Below, piece by piece: positions 46,240 through 48,680 of a stretch of 48,680 bases of DNA. The notes under the pieces were generated by a model. That model did not search any database. It was not told the origin of the DNA and saw nothing but the letters and a program-made list of their open reading frames with translations. This DNA is from Streptomyces geranii (GTDB lineage: Bacteria; Actinomycetota; Actinomycetes; Streptomycetales; Streptomycetaceae), in assembly GCF_002954775.1 (NCBI RefSeq), contig NZ_PJME01000063.1:1-48680 (forward strand), read 5' to 3'. Each line of letters opens with the position of its first letter. The first letter of the stretch is position 1. The translations under genes and the position numbers were made by a program.

Positions 46240-48321
46240 TCAGCCCAACTCCCCCGGCAACACCCCCACATGCGTAACGATCAACCCCGACACCGCCCTC
46301 GTCAGCGCCACATACAGCCGCCGCAACCCCGTCCGCTCGTCCGGCTCGCCGTCCACCACCGCCCTGGGCTCGTCCAGGACCACGTAGTCGTACTCCAGGC
46401 CCTTCGCCAACGACGCCGGTACCAGGGTCAGTCGGGTTTCCTCGGTCGTCTCCTCGCCGGGGGACAGGAAGCCGATCCCCGCTGCCCCCAGCGCCTCCGC
46501 CAGCGCCGGGATGCGCGCGTCCGCCGCGATCAGGCCCGTCGAGCCCTCGTTGCGCAGCAACTCCTCGCAGGCGGCCACCACTTCTGCATCCGGAGCGGCC
46601 GTCCCGCCGATGTCCCGTACCTCGAAGAAGCCCGGGTTCTCGCGGACCGACGCCACCGGCGTGAGGCCCGGGGCGATGTGCGGCAGCAGCCGTGACGCGT
46701 ACGTGATCACGTCCGTCGGGACGCGGAAGCCCGCTGTCAGTTCCTCCACCACCGCGTCCGACTTGCCCAGGTGACCCAGCGCCTCCTCCCAACTCCGCGT
46801 CGCCCAGGGCGTGGTGCCCTGCGCCAGGTCGCCGAGGACCGTCGCCGAGCCCGTCGTGCAGCGGCGGCCCACCGCGCGGTACTGCATCGGGGAGAGGTCC
46901 TGCGCCTCGTCCAGGACCACATGCCCGAGCGAGTGCGTGCGCTGGACCAGGTCGGTCGTCTCGTCGATCAACACCGCGTCCGCCGCCGACCACTTGGCCG
47001 ACTTCACCGAGCGGATCGGCTTCGCCCAGAGGATCTCCTTCTGCTCGTCCTCGGTCAGGACCTCCGCCGCGTGGACGGCCAGGAAGTCCGCGTCCGTCAG
47101 GAGGCGGAGGACCAGTTTCGCGGGGTCGACCGGCGGCCAGAGCGTCTTCACCGTCGCCTTCACCGCCGTGTTGCGGGCCACCGCGTCCTGGACGCGGTCG
47201 TCGGGGGCCTCGCCCGAGCGTTCCATCTGGACCAGGACCGCGTGCGCGATCCGCTGCGGCAGAGCCTCGCGGGCGGCGCCGTAGCGGATGCCACGGTCCA
47301 GCAACTCCCGGACGATGACTTCGAGTTCGTACGCCGGGACGCGCCAGCGGCGCGAGCCCCGTACCACGACCACGGGTTCCGTCGGCAGGGTGACGTGGGA
47401 GTACACCGCCCTGCGCAGCACCTCCGCCATCCTCGCGTCGCCCTTGATGACGGCCGCCGGTGCCGGGTCCGTGCCGCGTACCTCCACATGGGCCACCAGG
47501 TCGTCGACCGTGGCCTGCTTGACCTCCAACTCGCCCAGTGCGGGCAGCACTTGCTCGATGTAGTGGAGGAAGGAGCTGTTCGGGCCGATGACGAGGGTGC
47601 CGGTGCGGGCGAGGCGCTCGCGGTGGGCGTAGAGGAGGTAGGCGACGCGGTGGAGGCCGACCGCCGTCTTTCCGGTGCCGGGACCCCCTTGCACGCACAC
47701 CGAGCCGCCCAGCCCACTCCGTACGATCTCGTCCTGCTCGGGCTGGATGGTCGCCACGATGTCGCGCATCGGGCCCACGCGCGGGCGCTCGATCTCCTGC
47801 TGGAGCAGCTTGCTGGTGGCGGCCGTCTCGGCGGGGTCGGAGAGGTGCTCGTCCTCGTAGGCGGTCAGGTCGCCGGCCGTGTAGCCGAAACGGCGGCGCA
47901 GGGCGATGTCCAGCGGGTCCTTCTTGGAGGCCCGGTAGAACGGCTGGGACACCGGCGCGCGCCAGTCGATGACCATCGGGTCGCCGTCGGCGTCGTGGAC
48001 GTGCCTGCGCCCGATGTAGAAGCGTTCCCCCTCCGCGCCCTCCGCCTGGTCGGCGCCGGGGGCGTGGAGGTAGTCGAGGCGGCCGAAGAAGAGGGGGGTG
48101 TGGCTCAGGTCGGCGAGTGCCTTGATCCGTTCCTCGATCTGGCGGGAGAGGACCGCCGCGTTGACCCAGTTCGCGGTGACGTCCTTGATGTCGAGGGCCT
48201 CCGCGTCCTCACGCATGGCGCGCAGGGCCGCCCGGGAGTCGGTGAGGTGGGAACGTTCGCGGCCGAGGGGGTCGTCGGCGGGTGTGGGGGCGGCGACGGG
48301 GACGGGGACGGAGCTGGACAA
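46240..48321 (-). CDS. HelD/HelR-like UvrD-family RNA polymerase-associated helicase/ATPase
   Basis: 693 residues from TTG 48321, chosen because GGAGG lies 8 bases upstream; a GTG at 48429 is in frame but runs through a hairpin. N-terminal coiled-coil (RSHLTDSRAALRAMREDAEA), the family-specific FFGRLDYLH and RRHVHDADGDPMVIDWRAPV, Walker A GGPGTGKTAVGLHR (about 212-219), DEAQDLSPMQYRAV (motif II), and C-terminal RLYVALTRAVSGLIVTHVG. HelD recycles stalled RNA polymerase; HelR homologues in Streptomyces also give rifamycin tolerance. No rifamycin-associated upstream element was seen, so HelR function is not shown. Confidence 0.88.
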   Translation of the reverse strand: MSSSVPVPVAAPTPADDPLGRERSHLTDSRAALRAMREDAEALDIKDVTANWVNAAVLSRQIEERIKALADLSHTPLFFGRLDYLHAPGADQAEGAEGERFYIGRRHVHDADGDPMVIDWRAPVSQPFYRASKKDPLDIALRRRFGYTAGDLTAYEDEHLSDPAETAATSKLLQQEIERPRVGPMRDIVATIQPEQDEIVRSGLGGSVCVQGGPGTGKTAVGLHRVAYLLYAHRERLARTGTLVIGPNSSFLHYIEQVLPALGELEVKQATVDDLVAHVEVRGTDPAPAAVIKGDARMAEVLRRAVYSHVTLPTEPVVVVRGSRRWRVPAYELEVIVRELLDRGIRYGAAREALPQRIAHAVLVQMERSGEAPDDRVQDAVARNTAVKATVKTLWPPVDPAKLVLRLLTDADFLAVHAAEVLTEDEQKEILWAKPIRSVKSAKWSAADAVLIDETTDLVQRTHSLGHVVLDEAQDLSPMQYRAVGRRCTTGSATVLGDLAQGTTPWATRSWEEALGHLGKSDAVVEELTAGFRVPTDVITYASRLLPHIAPGLTPVASVRENPGFFEVRDIGGTAAPDAEVVAACEELLRNEGSTGLIAADARIPALAEALGAAGIGFLSPGEETTEETRLTLVPASLAKGLEYDYVVLDEPRAVVDGEPDERTGLRRLYVALTRAVSGLIVTHVGVLPGELG

Positions 48322-48342
48322 GGGGGGTGCCTCCGGATGCGG

Positions 48343-48373
48343 GCCGATACCTGCTGCGTAGCCGCGTATCGGC
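48343..48373. promoter_or_regulatory. Inverted repeat ahead of the HelD-like gene
   Basis: Perfect 8-bp arms GCCGATAC and GTATCGGC with a 15-base loop; it ends 13 bases before the GGAGG of the TTG start. Could be a leader hairpin that masks or exposes the ribosome binding site, or an operator. Confidence 0.5.
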
Positions 48374-48557
48374 TTCTGCTGCTGGGTGTGACGTCGGGAG
48401 CCGACCGGTTTCCGTCCGGGCGGCGGCACTCCGTGAGGGGGAGGCGGGCAAGAGCGGAGATCCTAGAGGAGGGGAACGGGTGGAGGCCAATCATTTTCGG
48501 GGCCCACGCGGTGGACCACCGCCCACGCCACCGCCTACGGCATCCGTCGTCCCCTAG

Positions 48558-48680
48558 GTCGTGTCCGCAATGTCAGGGGAGCCAGAGTCGTAGGCAGGCG
48601 ATGGTGACCAGGGCTTGGTAGTGGCGGGCGCGTTTGTCGTAGCGGGTGGCGAGGGCTTTGTTGTGCTTGAGCTTGTTGAA
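48558..48680 (-). mobile_element. End of an IS5-type insertion sequence (partial, cut by window edge)
   Basis: On the minus strand from 48680 to the stop at 48573 one frame reads NKLKHNKALATRYDKRARHY then QALVTIACLRLWLP, the typical C-terminus of an IS5-family transposase. The sequence GGTCGTGTCCGCAAT (48557-48571) is a plausible terminal inverted repeat just after a CTAG. Upstream part lies outside the window, so the element may be complete beyond the edge. Confidence 0.8.
48573..48680 (-). CDS. IS5-type transposase, C-terminal fragment (partial at window edge)
   Basis: 35 codons plus stop; the N-terminal part continues past the window. YDKRARHYQALVTIA is the conserved DDE-transposase C-terminal helix in Streptomyces IS elements. 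Whether the gene is intact cannot be judged here. Confidence 0.75.
   Translation of the reverse strand, partial: FNKLKHNKALATRYDKRARHYQALVTIACLRLWLP

Noticed and set aside
48374..48557. Rifamycin-associated element upstream of the HelD-like gene
   Set aside because: The remembered GGGGCTTGCGGCAAG-type sequence was not found; HelR-type control is therefore not claimed.
1..48680. tRNA, rRNA or prophage genes
   Set aside because: No tRNA-like cloverleaf, rRNA text or phage structural protein was noticed in the gaps read on both strands; a dedicated scan was not possible.

Overview
The window is chromosomal DNA of a Streptomyces (or very close relative). It is very G+C-rich, uses GTG and TTG starts after GGAGG-type ribosome binding sites, carries the dispersed inverted intergenic repeats usual in this genus, and has lineage-typical genes: a GAF-PAS-GGDEF diguanylate cyclase of the CdgB type, DasR-type operators, an XRE/DUF5753-DUF397 pair, DUF3263 and mycothiol-dependent enzymes. 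From memory, terD-arfB-GNAT-flavin reductase-cdgB-CBM protein-pfkB/nagA/nagK-binding proteins-otsB/otsA-gpgS-thrC-ThiS-csp-groEL follows the S. coelicolor order around SCO4277-SCO4296. No tRNA, rRNA or CRISPR array was seen.

Layout. (1) 0.3-2.5 kb, minus strand: a JAMM/MPN-type protein, a SnoaL-like/VOC fusion and a hypothetical protein behind a palindrome. (2) 2.7-8.4 kb: TerD, ArfB, GNAT, flavin reductase, CdgB with BldD-like and Crp-like sites, and a membrane-anchored carbohydrate-binding protein. (3) 8.5-14.6 kb: an amino-sugar locus (nagK-nagA-pfkB, minus) facing two tandem solute-binding lipoproteins (plus), with a DasR-type operator between them. (4) 14.6-18.5 kb: DUF3263, otsB/otsA and gpgS, i.e. 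trehalose and glucosylglycerate metabolism. (5) 18.6-23.2 kb: thrC behind a SAM-I riboswitch, a ThiS/MoaD-like carrier, a cold-shock protein with a long leader, and groEL behind two tandem CIRCE operators.

(6) 23.2-34.2 kb is mostly accessory DNA. It holds a 783-residue HTH/coiled-coil/helical-repeat protein paired divergently with a 48-residue membrane protein, the pair bracketed by near copies of the groEL terminator. Then come an Old Yellow Enzyme, a secreted tannase/esterase-like hydrolase, a Uma2 protein, a zinc-ribbon regulator, an unrecognised 200-residue protein, an XRE/DUF397 pair with two small divergent genes, and a VapBC-like toxin-antitoxin pair. (7) 34.2-45.8 kb: TetR/MMPL exporter, aldo/keto reductase, GNATs, murQ with an RpiR regulator, small conserved proteins, two mycothiol-dependent (DinB-type) enzymes (one fused to GNAT), an HD hydrolase, and cutC behind a second DasR-type operator. 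(8) 45.8-48.7 kb: a repeat block with an implausible G/C homopolymer run, a HelD/HelR-like helicase, and the end of an IS transposase at the window edge.

Two themes link the window. Amino-sugar use joins nagK/nagA/pfkB, murQ/rpiR and, through a nearly identical operator, cutC. Signal-controlled expression is unusually readable: Crp and BldD sites on cdgB, a SAM riboswitch on thrC, CIRCE on groEL. The best candidate for an undescribed system is the divergent pair at 23.3-25.9 kb.
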